This document shows, one piece after another, positions 55,166-62,774 of a stretch of DNA of 64,000 bases. The notes beneath the pieces are model-generated. The model did not search any database and had not been told where the DNA came from. It was given only the letters and a program-made list of their open reading frames with translations. This stretch comes from Azophilus sp965247035 (lineage in GTDB: Bacteria; Pseudomonadota; Gammaproteobacteria; Pseudomonadales; Azotimanducaceae), in assembly GCA_965247035.1 (NCBI GenBank), contig CBDFGJ010000001.1, positions 1,178,001-1,242,000 of the forward strand, in the 5' to 3' direction. Numbering within the stretch: the first letter of the stretch is position 1; each line of letters opens with the position of its first letter. A program made the position numbers and the translations under genes.

Positions 55166-56368
55166 CTAACGGCTATTGGTGACTTGCAGTTCTATTCTGC
55201 CGATGGAAATTTTGTCCCCAGGGGAGAGTAGAGTTGATACAAAAGCCTTCAGATAGCGACCATTCACCTGAGTGCCATTCGTCGAATTCATATCCTCAAT
55301 GTAGCACTGCCCGTGTTCCACTGTGATGCGCAGGTGGCGGCGGGAAATTTTGGGATCTTCTATTGGATAATCAACAAGTGCCGCATGCCTGCCAATGACA
55401 TAACCGCCCTGTGCCGCCGATGCACCTCGCTTAGGTACCTGGATGCGTAACCTTTCACCCTTAGCGTCAAAACCCGCCAGCACTAGAGTGGAAGATTTTT
55501 GTGGTTTGTTTCCAACATCATCGGAGGATGCTGAGGGAGGACTGTATTTGCGGCTCACCCTGCTCATATTTTCTACCACTCTGATGATTTTTTGCCGCGG
55601 CTTACCTAGTGCCAAAACAATAGCTATCAAGGACAAGATGCCTATGAGCCATGTAATGAGGTTGATGCCACCACTGGCAGGCGGAGTACAGGGAGTATTG
55701 ACCTTCCGCACCTTGATGCCCAAGCGTTCAATGGCCGGTATGGCTTCGGCAATATGTGATGCTAGATAGATACCTTTAATCTGGGCTTGGGAATGTCCTG
55801 CTGTGTTCACTCCCACTACACGGCCACAGTCATCAAAGAGAGGACCGCCGCTATTGCCGGGATTGATTGCCGCATCATGTTGAATTTTCCACAAAGCAAC
55901 ACCCCCATCCTCCCAAGGCTGATGATGGAACAAACTAATTACACCGCCGGTGACCGTGGCCTCATAGGTGAACCCGCCGGCCTCATCCGATGCCCCTGGA
56001 TAACCAATTGCCCATACTGTTTCACTCTTATTTGGCTTTTTTGTTGCCAGTGTGGCGCTAGGGAGAGACAAGCCATCCACCTTAAGCAGCGCCAGATCAA
56101 GATCGCTTGACTGCCATAAAACATGCGCTTCAAGGAGGGCGTCACCAGCGCCTTTTGGAACTACTCTTAAGGTGCTACCAGCAGCAATCACATGATGATT
56201 GGTAAGCACAATACCCGGGGCGACCACCGCGCCCGAGCCGGCACCTGCGTCATCGCCTTGGAAAGCGACGATGCGCACGACACTTTTCTCTAGGATGTCA
56301 ACATCAATTGCCAGTGCTGGGGACAGGAACAGAGAGGCAAGAAACCAAATCGCCGTGCGCAATTTCAC
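55166..56368 (-). CDS. Trypsin-like serine protease with membrane helix and FHA domain
   Basis: A 400-residue protein. A signal or anchor segment (AIWFLASLFLSPALA) precedes an HtrA-like protease domain with an intact triad: His in VLTNHHVIAAG, Asp in SSDLDLALLKV, Ser in NPGNSGGPLFDD. There is no PDZ domain. A membrane helix at about 235 (ITWLIGILSLIAIVLALG) leads to a C-terminal FHA domain with YVIGRHAALVD, KISRRHL and NSTNGTQVNG. The protease therefore faces the periplasm and the phosphothreonine-binding domain the cytoplasm. GTG 56368 overlaps the preceding stop as GTGA. Confidence 0.88.
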   Translation of the reverse strand: MKLRTAIWFLASLFLSPALAIDVDILEKSVVRIVAFQGDDAGAGSGAVVAPGIVLTNHHVIAAGSTLRVVPKGAGDALLEAHVLWQSSDLDLALLKVDGLSLPSATLATKKPNKSETVWAIGYPGASDEAGGFTYEATVTGGVISLFHHQPWEDGGVALWKIQHDAAINPGNSGGPLFDDCGRVVGVNTAGHSQAQIKGIYLASHIAEAIPAIERLGIKVRKVNTPCTPPASGGINLITWLIGILSLIAIVLALGKPRQKIIRVVENMSRVSRKYSPPSASSDDVGNKPQKSSTLVLAGFDAKGERLRIQVPKRGASAAQGGYVIGRHAALVDYPIEDPKISRRHLRITVEHGQCYIEDMNSTNGTQVNGRYLKAFVSTLLSPGDKISIGRIELQVTNSR

Positions 56369-57939
56369 GGCCCATCGTTATTTTCTGGCGTGCCAGGTTC
56401 AGATTGATTGTGTTCAAGCCGCACGGTGAGCACCAAATCACTCAATTCCACACAACTCAAATTCGCCAAAACAGTCTCATCTCCGCCGCTGAGCTTTTTC
56501 CCATCAACTATGGTGCCGTTGGTTGAGTTAAGGTCTTCAATCAGTAATAGCTTGCCGTCAACAAACAGACGAAATTGACGGCGGGAAACTTGCGGATGAT
56601 TGAGGATGAAATCACTGCCGCCTGGGTTACGCCCAATCACCGCGCCTGAGGTGGTTGCGATGGATGGGCCGGGAATACGCAGGGCAAAGTTTTGCCCGGC
56701 TGAATCAGTGCCTTCAAAAAACACCGTCGGCGTTTGGCGAAGACGCGCCTCATCCTCTTCTCGAGCGGTCAGACTTGCTTGTACTTCCTCGGCACGAGAC
56801 GCGGCGGCTTCTTTTTCACGCCGCTCGCGGGTCACTGTGCGCTGCTTCAACATCCACACCAGAAGCAAGAGCAATAACAATACTACCGCGCCGATGATAG
56901 CCCACAGCATGTACTGCCTTTCACGCGCTCGTGCTACATCTTGAGTTTCTGCAAGTACTTCCGCTGCATCTTTGGCTGCCTCTTTGGCTGCCTCTTTGGC
57001 TGCATCTTTGGCTGCATCTTTGGCTGCAGCATGTGCTGCTTGCGCCGCAGTTGCCTTGTCACTCGCTTCCTTTGCGTCCTTCTGGCGGGCTTCAATATCC
57101 GCTTTCAAGCGCTGGCGCTCTTCTTCGTTCGCTCCTTTTTCCTCTTCCGATTTTTGCTTGAGTGCATCCAGTTCGTCTTGCTTTCTCGCTGTTTCTTGTT
57201 CCGCTGCCTCTTTTGCTGCTGCTGCTACCTGCTTAGCTTCGGTAGCCAGCCGCACTTTTTCCGCCACCTGTTTTGCATCCGAAAGGCAAACATCTGGAAC
57301 AGGAGTTATCTGCAATTCTTGAACACTGAACTTGTTTATTGCCCAGTCCACTGGTACAGCATACTGGGTACCTTTCGGAGTTCTGTTAAACCAACCAGGC
57401 TTGGGAACAATCACACCTACTACTTCACCGCAATTGTTGAACAGGGCCCCGCCCAGGTTATTCTTGCCGACCAGAGCATTGTGCAAATAATACTTGGGGT
57501 GCTGGTCAGACTTTGCCTCTTCTATGCTTGCCAACGTACCGGTCATGACCCGAGTATCTGCTTCATTCTCCAGATTGATGCCATACACATTGCGCTGGGG
57601 TTCAGTGGGTCCATGTGCAAATTTGTAGGGTTTGAAGTTTTCTGTACTGCCATCAAGTTTCAATAAGACCAGTTTACTAAGCTCATCGTAAGCCACTTTA
57701 TGTGCCCTATGGCTGGTGCCGTCACTGATGTTATTAAAGACAAATAGATTTTCTGGTGGCGAACTGATGTAGGTGATGATGTGCCCCGCCTCATCGGCAA
57801 CGAAACCGACGCTGATGTCCCCTTTCGAGGGGTCGCCAGTGGTACCGACGAAGACAGTCCCTGCAGGATCCGGCATGGCTGCGCCAGCCAGATTCCAGAA
57901 AGGAAAACTGATGGCAAACAAAAATAATGCTTTTTTCAT
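56365..57939 (-). CDS. Degenerate trypsin-like domain, coiled coil, membrane helix and FHA domain
   Basis: A 524-residue protein with a signal peptide (KKALFLFAISFPFWNLAGAA) and a protease-fold region (about 25-215). Here the His site reads HIITYISSP, the Asp site ELSKLVLLKLDG, and the Ser site GKNNLGGALFNN, so none of the triad residues remain. A long Ala/Lys/Glu coiled coil (about 225-345) with short direct repeats (AAKDAAKEAAKEAAKDAA) follows. Then come a membrane helix (WAIIGAVVLLLLLLLVWML) and an FHA domain (AVIGRNPGGSD, VSRRQFRLF, NSTNGTIVDG). It is probably a periplasmic binding or regulatory partner of the intact protease. ATG 57939 is used. Confidence 0.8.
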   Translation of the reverse strand: MKKALFLFAISFPFWNLAGAAMPDPAGTVFVGTTGDPSKGDISVGFVADEAGHIITYISSPPENLFVFNNISDGTSHRAHKVAYDELSKLVLLKLDGSTENFKPYKFAHGPTEPQRNVYGINLENEADTRVMTGTLASIEEAKSDQHPKYYLHNALVGKNNLGGALFNNCGEVVGVIVPKPGWFNRTPKGTQYAVPVDWAINKFSVQELQITPVPDVCLSDAKQVAEKVRLATEAKQVAAAAKEAAEQETARKQDELDALKQKSEEEKGANEEERQRLKADIEARQKDAKEASDKATAAQAAHAAAKDAAKDAAKEAAKEAAKDAAEVLAETQDVARARERQYMLWAIIGAVVLLLLLLLVWMLKQRTVTRERREKEAAASRAEEVQASLTAREEDEARLRQTPTVFFEGTDSAGQNFALRIPGPSIATTSGAVIGRNPGGSDFILNHPQVSRRQFRLFVDGKLLLIEDLNSTNGTIVDGKKLSGGDETVLANLSCVELSDLVLTVRLEHNQSEPGTPENNDGP

Positions 57940-57995
57940 AACTGCAATCCTAAACAAAGTTCAGTGTCGTCTACTCGCTAAGCGCTTCACACGAT

Positions 57996-58880
57996 TTAGC
58001 GACGCCATGATATTCCTGCGCGTCTCCGTCGTCCTACCAGAGTTACTGCCTCCATGGCCTCAGTGATTGGTTCCTCTCTCGGCACCTGGCGTTTGCTATC
58101 AAGCGCCACAAGATTTGTGTCCTGGTGTCTATACGCCACCACCGTGGCATTGTCTTGCCCCGGCACTTGCCGTGCGTCAATGTCATCCAATAGTGTGGCC
58201 ACGACCTGCTCAGGGTTGTCCTGTTCCTGGCAGAAATGACTAATTTCATCATTCGTCAGGGTCTCTACACCATCGCTGGCAAGGATAATCTGATCATTGA
58301 CTGCAAGAGGGCAAGGCGATGTACTTTGATCAACTAGTGATAAGTCTTCGCCAGTGACCGCAGAGCGCAACTGGTTGACGCGGGGATCTTCCGCCAACTC
58401 TTCAGCAGACATACGCCCCAGCTCAACCAGATCTTGAAGTAGCGGACGCATTGAATGATCGTCATTGAGGCGGGTTATGCCCTTGCCATGAAGTATCCAC
58501 AGCGGGGAGTCACCCACACTTAGCCAGTGGAGCTCATTGCCTGATATTAGGCACGCCAGAAGCGTGCAACCCATACTGGTGTATTGGGGATTGGTTTCTG
58601 TATCCGTAGCAATCGCTACATTGGCTGCATCCAGCGATTCCCTAAGACGCTGTTCAATATCACTGTCCATGTCCGAGTCTGCGAAAGACTTCGCAAAAGT
58701 ATCTACCGCCAGTTTACTGGCGCGGGCACCGCCAACATGCCCGCCCATGCCATCGGCAAGCAACAACAACAGTTCCTTTGACTTGCTGTTAGGGAGCTCG
58801 CATATCTTGAAGGCGTCTTCCTGATATTCGCGTCCGCCAGCAATTTGATTACCTGCAAACGGATCCGACAACTTTTGCAT
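57996..58880 (-). CDS. PP2C-family Ser/Thr protein phosphatase
   Basis: A 294-residue phosphatase whose catalytic domain (1-250) keeps the metal-binding aspartates: GGREYQEDAFKI, LLLADGMGGHVGGARAS, LSVGDSPLWIL, IILASDGVETL and GQDNATVVAY. No membrane helix is present. A basic tail (VGRRRRAGISWRR) ends it. It should reverse phosphorylation by the four kinases of the operon. The ATG follows the stop of the FHA gene by one base. GGAGG in the end of that gene serves as ribosome site. Confidence 0.92.
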   Translation of the reverse strand: MQKLSDPFAGNQIAGGREYQEDAFKICELPNSKSKELLLLLADGMGGHVGGARASKLAVDTFAKSFADSDMDSDIEQRLRESLDAANVAIATDTETNPQYTSMGCTLLACLISGNELHWLSVGDSPLWILHGKGITRLNDDHSMRPLLQDLVELGRMSAEELAEDPRVNQLRSAVTGEDLSLVDQSTSPCPLAVNDQIILASDGVETLTNDEISHFCQEQDNPEQVVATLLDDIDARQVPGQDNATVVAYRHQDTNLVALDSKRQVPREEPITEAMEAVTLVGRRRRAGISWRR

Positions 58881-58881
58881 A

Positions 58882-59544
58882 TCAGTCTACCTCCTGGATG
58901 TCCCAGTCAAACTGCTCACCGCTCAAGGGAACAAATCGCAATGTGGTATTGCCAATCATGATGTGGGTGTGTGGCGGCAGTTCCTGAGGTGAGAGCACGG
59001 GTCGATCATTCACATAGGTGAGGTTGGTGCCGCCACCGTGCTTGATATAGAACTTTTTACCCCGTGGATCATAGGTGATGCTCGCGTGGTCAGACCTGGA
59101 GATCATCTCGTCGCCAAAATCCAATGACACCCGCTCAGCCGAATCTCGACCAATCGAATTCATGCCATTACCGAGTGTTGCAACATTACCCTGCCCCGGG
59201 CCATTGATTACCACTAACCAACCCACGGGTGGATCATCCATAGCAGAGGGTTGCGTCGGAAACGGTGTGTCAGTAGTAGCGGAAGGCGGTTTTGCAACCG
59301 ACCCGCGACCTGGACGGTAAATACGAGTATGTGCTTCGCCAGCCTTGCTTGCATCCGTATTTTTCCTGCCCCGCCGAACAAGGACTGTCTTGGCATCGTA
59401 GGGGCTGCCATGATCTGTAACAGGCCCTGCCCTTTCTTCATCTTGCCGATATTTTTCGGTCGGGCGATCGCCGTCTTTCACTCCATCCTCCCGTCGCGTT
59501 GGCTGTTCAATGATGTTACCATCGGAATCACGTTTAATTGACAT
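58882..59544 (-). CDS. FHA-domain protein with disordered N-terminus (220 aa)
   Basis: The first 105 residues are hydrophilic and probably disordered. They include Thr sites in basic context (KTVLVRRGRKNTD, HTRIYRPGRG) that look like targets for the operon's kinases and for FHA binding. Residues 115-210 form an FHA domain (GMNSIGRDSAERV, MISRSDHASI, GGTNLTYVNDRPV). It would act as a phospho-switched cytoplasmic adaptor. Start ATG 59544, 8 bp after the MotA-like gene. Confidence 0.85.
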   Translation of the reverse strand: MSIKRDSDGNIIEQPTRREDGVKDGDRPTEKYRQDEERAGPVTDHGSPYDAKTVLVRRGRKNTDASKAGEAHTRIYRPGRGSVAKPPSATTDTPFPTQPSAMDDPPVGWLVVINGPGQGNVATLGNGMNSIGRDSAERVSLDFGDEMISRSDHASITYDPRGKKFYIKHGGGTNLTYVNDRPVLSPQELPPHTHIMIGNTTLRFVPLSGEQFDWDIQEVD

Positions 59545-59552
59545 ACTTCCTC

Positions 59553-60377
59553 CTATCTTTTTGCGTAGAGACGATTAATCAGATTATCAAGACAATACTG
59601 CCCAACCCTGTTGAGCGCACCTTCTTCGTGACCTTGGATCAAGTGCATCGCAAGCATCAATACAGCCGACTGCAACAAAGCAAGTAAGGTAGTGTAGAAA
59701 GCAACACCCAAATCTTTGGTTAGACTCTGCATGAGTTGAGGCCCCAATTGGCTAAGATCGGCACCTTGCCCGACCTCGGCAAAATTAGCACCAACACTTT
59801 TGAGGGCAAGGGCGATACCCACCACGGTACCAATAAAACCCAGGGTAGGAATAAGCCATACAAGGTATCTGAGCAAGTTGTAGCGCAGATCAACCTCGTG
59901 CTGATAAAGCTCCAAAGTGGAATTAAACACTGAGCTCACCTGTTCAATTGATTCAGAACTCTGAAATGCGAGAATGCTGCGTGACACCATGCGCTGCAAC
60001 CAATATGTGCCTTCCGGGTCCGTCGGACGAATAGTTTTATAGAGTGCGCCAAGGTCTTGCCTGCGCAACACGGTTTGACTATCTTCTGGCAATAATTTCT
60101 TGCCCAACTGACGATATTCCCCGTTACCCACAAAGTAACGCACAAACAATTCCCCTACGCCTACAAAAGAAACAAGCCACATTAGATTCTGGATAGTAAA
60201 TGGATAGGAAAAAGATCTGGTGTTTCTGTCAAGAAGCAGGTCGCCGGGAAGGCTGTTTTCTGGAATGAGCAGTGATAATACCGATATCCAGATGATACCC
60301 GCCACAAGAGAACATAAGAGCGCAATGATTCGAAGAGTCACGATTTCTGCCTTATTATGGTTTTTCGATGACTTCAC
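59553..60377 (-). CDS. MotA/TolQ/ExbB-like proton channel protein
   Basis: A 274-residue membrane protein with four predicted helices: IIALLCSLVAGIIWISVLSL and FTIQNLMWLVSFVGVGELFV near the N-terminus, then after a cytoplasmic loop the family pair LVWLIPTLGFIGTVVGIALA and VAFYTTLLALLQSAVLMLAM. The PTLGFIGTVVGI element is the core signature of MotA/TolQ/ExbB channels. With the MotB-like protein it should couple proton flow to movement or force. There is no long cytoplasmic tail like that of ZorA. It overlaps the upstream FHA gene by 23 bp. Confidence 0.88.
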   Translation of the reverse strand: MKSSKNHNKAEIVTLRIIALLCSLVAGIIWISVLSLLIPENSLPGDLLLDRNTRSFSYPFTIQNLMWLVSFVGVGELFVRYFVGNGEYRQLGKKLLPEDSQTVLRRQDLGALYKTIRPTDPEGTYWLQRMVSRSILAFQSSESIEQVSSVFNSTLELYQHEVDLRYNLLRYLVWLIPTLGFIGTVVGIALALKSVGANFAEVGQGADLSQLGPQLMQSLTKDLGVAFYTTLLALLQSAVLMLAMHLIQGHEEGALNRVGQYCLDNLINRLYAKR

Positions 60378-60729
60378 CCGTCATCGGATCACGCATGAGT
60401 CCTTTATCAGGATCAGGCCCGTCATCGGGAACGGGGTTAGCAACACCGCCTCTCCCTGGCAGTCTACACAAAAGCCCCATGCGGGATGCATCAATCTCAT
60501 GGCCACCCAAACGAAGACGGTCGGTTGCCTTGACAAAACGCTGCCGAATCCGCTCCCAGCCAGAATCACTGTGCACGAAAGTACCTCCAGTGCTACTGCG
60601 ATCGGTAATGTAGTAGTGCCCATCTGGCATAGGAACAACCTCGGCATGCTGGCGGGACACACTAGCATCGTCTAGCACCAGGTCACAGTCCTGATGACGC
60701 CCAATGATAAATGTTTTCACCCGGGACAT
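60355..60729 (-). CDS. FHA-domain protein (124 aa)
   Basis: A 124-residue protein that is nearly all FHA domain: KTFIIGRHQDCDLVLDD, SVSRQHAEVV and DRSSTGGTFVHSDSG carry the phosphothreonine-binding residues (Gly-Arg, Ser-Arg-x-His; the usual N-G pair reads TG-GT). A short Pro/Asp-rich tail follows. It opens the operon and overlaps both the truncated DUF488 gene (by 13 bp) and the MotA-like gene (by 23 bp). Confidence 0.85.
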   Translation of the reverse strand: MSRVKTFIIGRHQDCDLVLDDASVSRQHAEVVPMPDGHYYITDRSSTGGTFVHSDSGWERIRQRFVKATDRLRLGGHEIDASRMGLLCRLPGRGGVANPVPDDGPDPDKGLMRDPMTGEVIEKP

Positions 60730-61082
60730 AGTTCACCTTGCCTTTTGCCAGAATTGTACACCCTCAGTAATTCAATGGCATAATGGCGTTGTTCCATGAG
60801 GTCAAGAAACTGATCTTCGTAGACCGCCCAATCCCCTTTGTATTTTTTATAGTCATCCAACATCTTTTTGGTCGGCGCCAAGTCCGCGAGATGGATATAC
60901 TCCATCCCATGCAGCTTTAGAAAATAGGACAGATCGTCTCTTTTGGCGAACGCTGCAAGTTGCGAAACGTTGTTTAGCCGCACATCCAGCACCCTTCGAA
61001 CCTCGGATTGACGGAGTGTTTCGAAAAAATATTTTGCTTTTTTCTTGGTGCAGCCGATGGTGTATAAACTAATGTCGTTCAT
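60717..61082 (-). CDS. DUF488 family protein, short
   Basis: A 121-residue protein: LYTIGCTKKKAKYFFETLRQ, RVLDVRLNNVSQLAAFAKRD and FLKLHGMEYIHLADLAPTKK match DUF488. The usual C-terminal element with a Cys and CHR (as in CAEKDPxxCHR) is missing, replaced by NSGKRQGELCPG at a stop inside the FHA gene start. It thus looks truncated where it meets the FHA cluster. Its ATG overlaps the stop of the other DUF488 gene as ATGA. Confidence 0.75.
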   Translation of the reverse strand: MNDISLYTIGCTKKKAKYFFETLRQSEVRRVLDVRLNNVSQLAAFAKRDDLSYFLKLHGMEYIHLADLAPTKKMLDDYKKYKGDWAVYEDQFLDLMEQRHYAIELLRVYNSGKRQGELCPG

Positions 61083-61849
61083 GCCACACGCGTTTTTGAT
61101 GTTTGTTGATCAGATTTGAATAGATCGGGTTGATCGGATTCGATTTGCGAGGATTTCACCTTTGGTGTTTTTTGATAGGCGATTTTTTCTTCCTGCAACT
61201 TATATGCTCTCTCTATGCGCTGATGCTCATCTTCGCGTGGACGGGGTTCGATTCCCGGCAATTCCGATTGATGTTCATTTTCGCTTGGACAGGGTTCTAT
61301 TTTCCATAATTCCATCAGGCGTTTTTCCATCTCCTCGTTGCTCTCCAGTTCCCCGCTCGCAAGAATGTGCTTGATGAAAAATTCCTGCTGAAATTCCTGC
61401 TGAAGTTGTCGCGTTATCAAAATGGCTCGGTGGCAGGCAATCGGATCTTTCTCGGCGCACATCAAGGCGATGGTATATTTTTTCACGCCGCGTCTCAATC
61501 GCGCCAATCCTGCTTGAAATAATGGGTCGGCAGCTAATTTTTGAAACTGGATTTTGCCATCCACATAGCAGCTGGGGTTATTGCTTCGCGCACCCAGCTC
61601 TTTGCCAAGAAAAACGTAGGCGATGCCATGGCTTTTCATCTTATCTGCGATTGCCTCACGGTTATACTGCGGATTGTGCTTGCTGTATGGGTGTGATCGC
61701 ACATCGCATACTGCGGTTATCCCATGTTTGTTCAACAATCCAATAAAAGGCCAGGGAGCATCCTCGGGATGGGTGGGATCACCCTCAGAATGGGTGGAAT
61801 CATCCACGGGGTGCGTGGAATGGCCGATGGTGTATAACTCGGCGGGCAT
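61079..61849 (-). CDS. DUF488 family protein, full length
   Basis: A 256-residue protein with the complete DUF488 set: AELYTIGHSTHP, VCDVRSHPYSKHNPQYNREA, YVFLGKELGAR and ALMCAEKDPIACHRA (Cys and CHR). An insertion after the first motif repeats STHPVDDSTHSEGDPTHPED. The C-terminal 80 residues are charged and partly repeated (EPCPSENEHQSELPGIEPRP). ATG 61849 is preferred as the family starts there. DUF488 proteins are of unknown function, often in defence or conflict neighbourhoods. Confidence 0.8.
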   Translation of the reverse strand: MPAELYTIGHSTHPVDDSTHSEGDPTHPEDAPWPFIGLLNKHGITAVCDVRSHPYSKHNPQYNREAIADKMKSHGIAYVFLGKELGARSNNPSCYVDGKIQFQKLAADPLFQAGLARLRRGVKKYTIALMCAEKDPIACHRAILITRQLQQEFQQEFFIKHILASGELESNEEMEKRLMELWKIEPCPSENEHQSELPGIEPRPREDEHQRIERAYKLQEEKIAYQKTPKVKSSQIESDQPDLFKSDQQTSKTRVA

Positions 61850-62044
61850 TTGCTCGTTAGCTCCAATGATGCCTGCGACTATTTTGTAATAGCAGCCTTC
61901 ATAAGGTTTCTCTGCAAGGCTAACGCACAAATATACTTCGTCAACCGCAACGGGGTAGCGATGCGGCATCTCTTTCCCCGCTTTGTGGTCGATGATGCGG
62001 AGCCATTGTCAAATCTGGTGTCTGACGACATGACTATGCGGCGT

Positions 62045-62504
62045 CCCTGTTGATTTCAGTCTGCTCAATTCCGTCTTTAAGCTTCACTCCCTCAATCACC
62101 TTCGCCAAGTGTCTGAAGCCCCTCAACTTCCTCCAATTTATCTCTGCAAATTCGCCCATCTACAACCACGGAATGGCCGCTTCCAGGCTGGCGGTGTTCC
62201 TGATGTACGGTGGCACCAATGAAGACTGAAAGCTCACCGGTTCGCCCTCGCGGCTCCTAACCTTGGGCATCTGGACCTCTATCTTGCCTATACCGGTCAG
62301 TAGGTCTCTCTTCGGCTGGCAGCCATTGCGGACGACTCGTTGGTGACCGCCAGGGGTCTTCTCCTGCTCGTACTGCGACAACAGCTCTGCAACCTCAGCC
62401 CTGATCGCTTGATCAAGCAGTTGCCTGGCACCTTCTCGCAGCACGGGCGCCAATAGGTCTTTCTCCTCTAGCAATGCCAGATCAACCACATTATTGTTTG
62501 TCAC
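62045..62504 (-). pseudogene. IS256-family transposase with internal deletion
   Basis: From ATG 62504 the minus strand reads MTNNNVVDLALLEEKDLLAP, QAIRAEVAELLSQYEQEKTP and GHQRVVRNGCQPKRDLLTG, the N-terminus of IS256-type transposases, ending at 62160. Just beyond, in another frame, WRKLRGFRHLAKVIEGVKLK is the C-terminus. The catalytic middle (about 250 residues) is deleted. Confidence 0.8.
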
Positions 62505-62712
62505 GTGTGGCGCGCTTCTTGTTGTTTATAAATCAGTTTCGTAAACCGATTTCAACAAGACACGCTGCATATTTCAAATTTCTTCAGACATCAGATCCGG
62601 GTATAATTCCGTGACCGCTGCAGTGGTCAAAAACCGACGAGCCGTGCCTATCACGATAATTTGATGTCCGTGTATATGCGATTATTATGTGATTCCTGTT
62701 TCATAAGCTCAG

Positions 62713-62748
62713 CCCGTACGGTATGATACGGGTTGATGTGACTCAACG
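62713..62748 (+). promoter_or_regulatory. Palindromic operator/promoter before the C5 methyltransferase
   Basis: CCCGTA (62713-62718) and TACGGG (62727-62732) form an inverted repeat that contains TATGAT (62722-62727), a good -10 box. Next to it GTTGA...TCAAC forms a second short palindrome. The methyltransferase starts with a helix-turn-helix domain and may bind here to control itself. Confidence 0.5.
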
Positions 62749-62774
62749 CAACCACATGCAATAGAGGTCATACG

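Noticed and set aside
46117..60729. Calling the cluster a type VI secretion or Zorya system
   Set aside because: No secretion genes, no helicase or nuclease, and the MotB-like protein lacks the OmpA-type domain.
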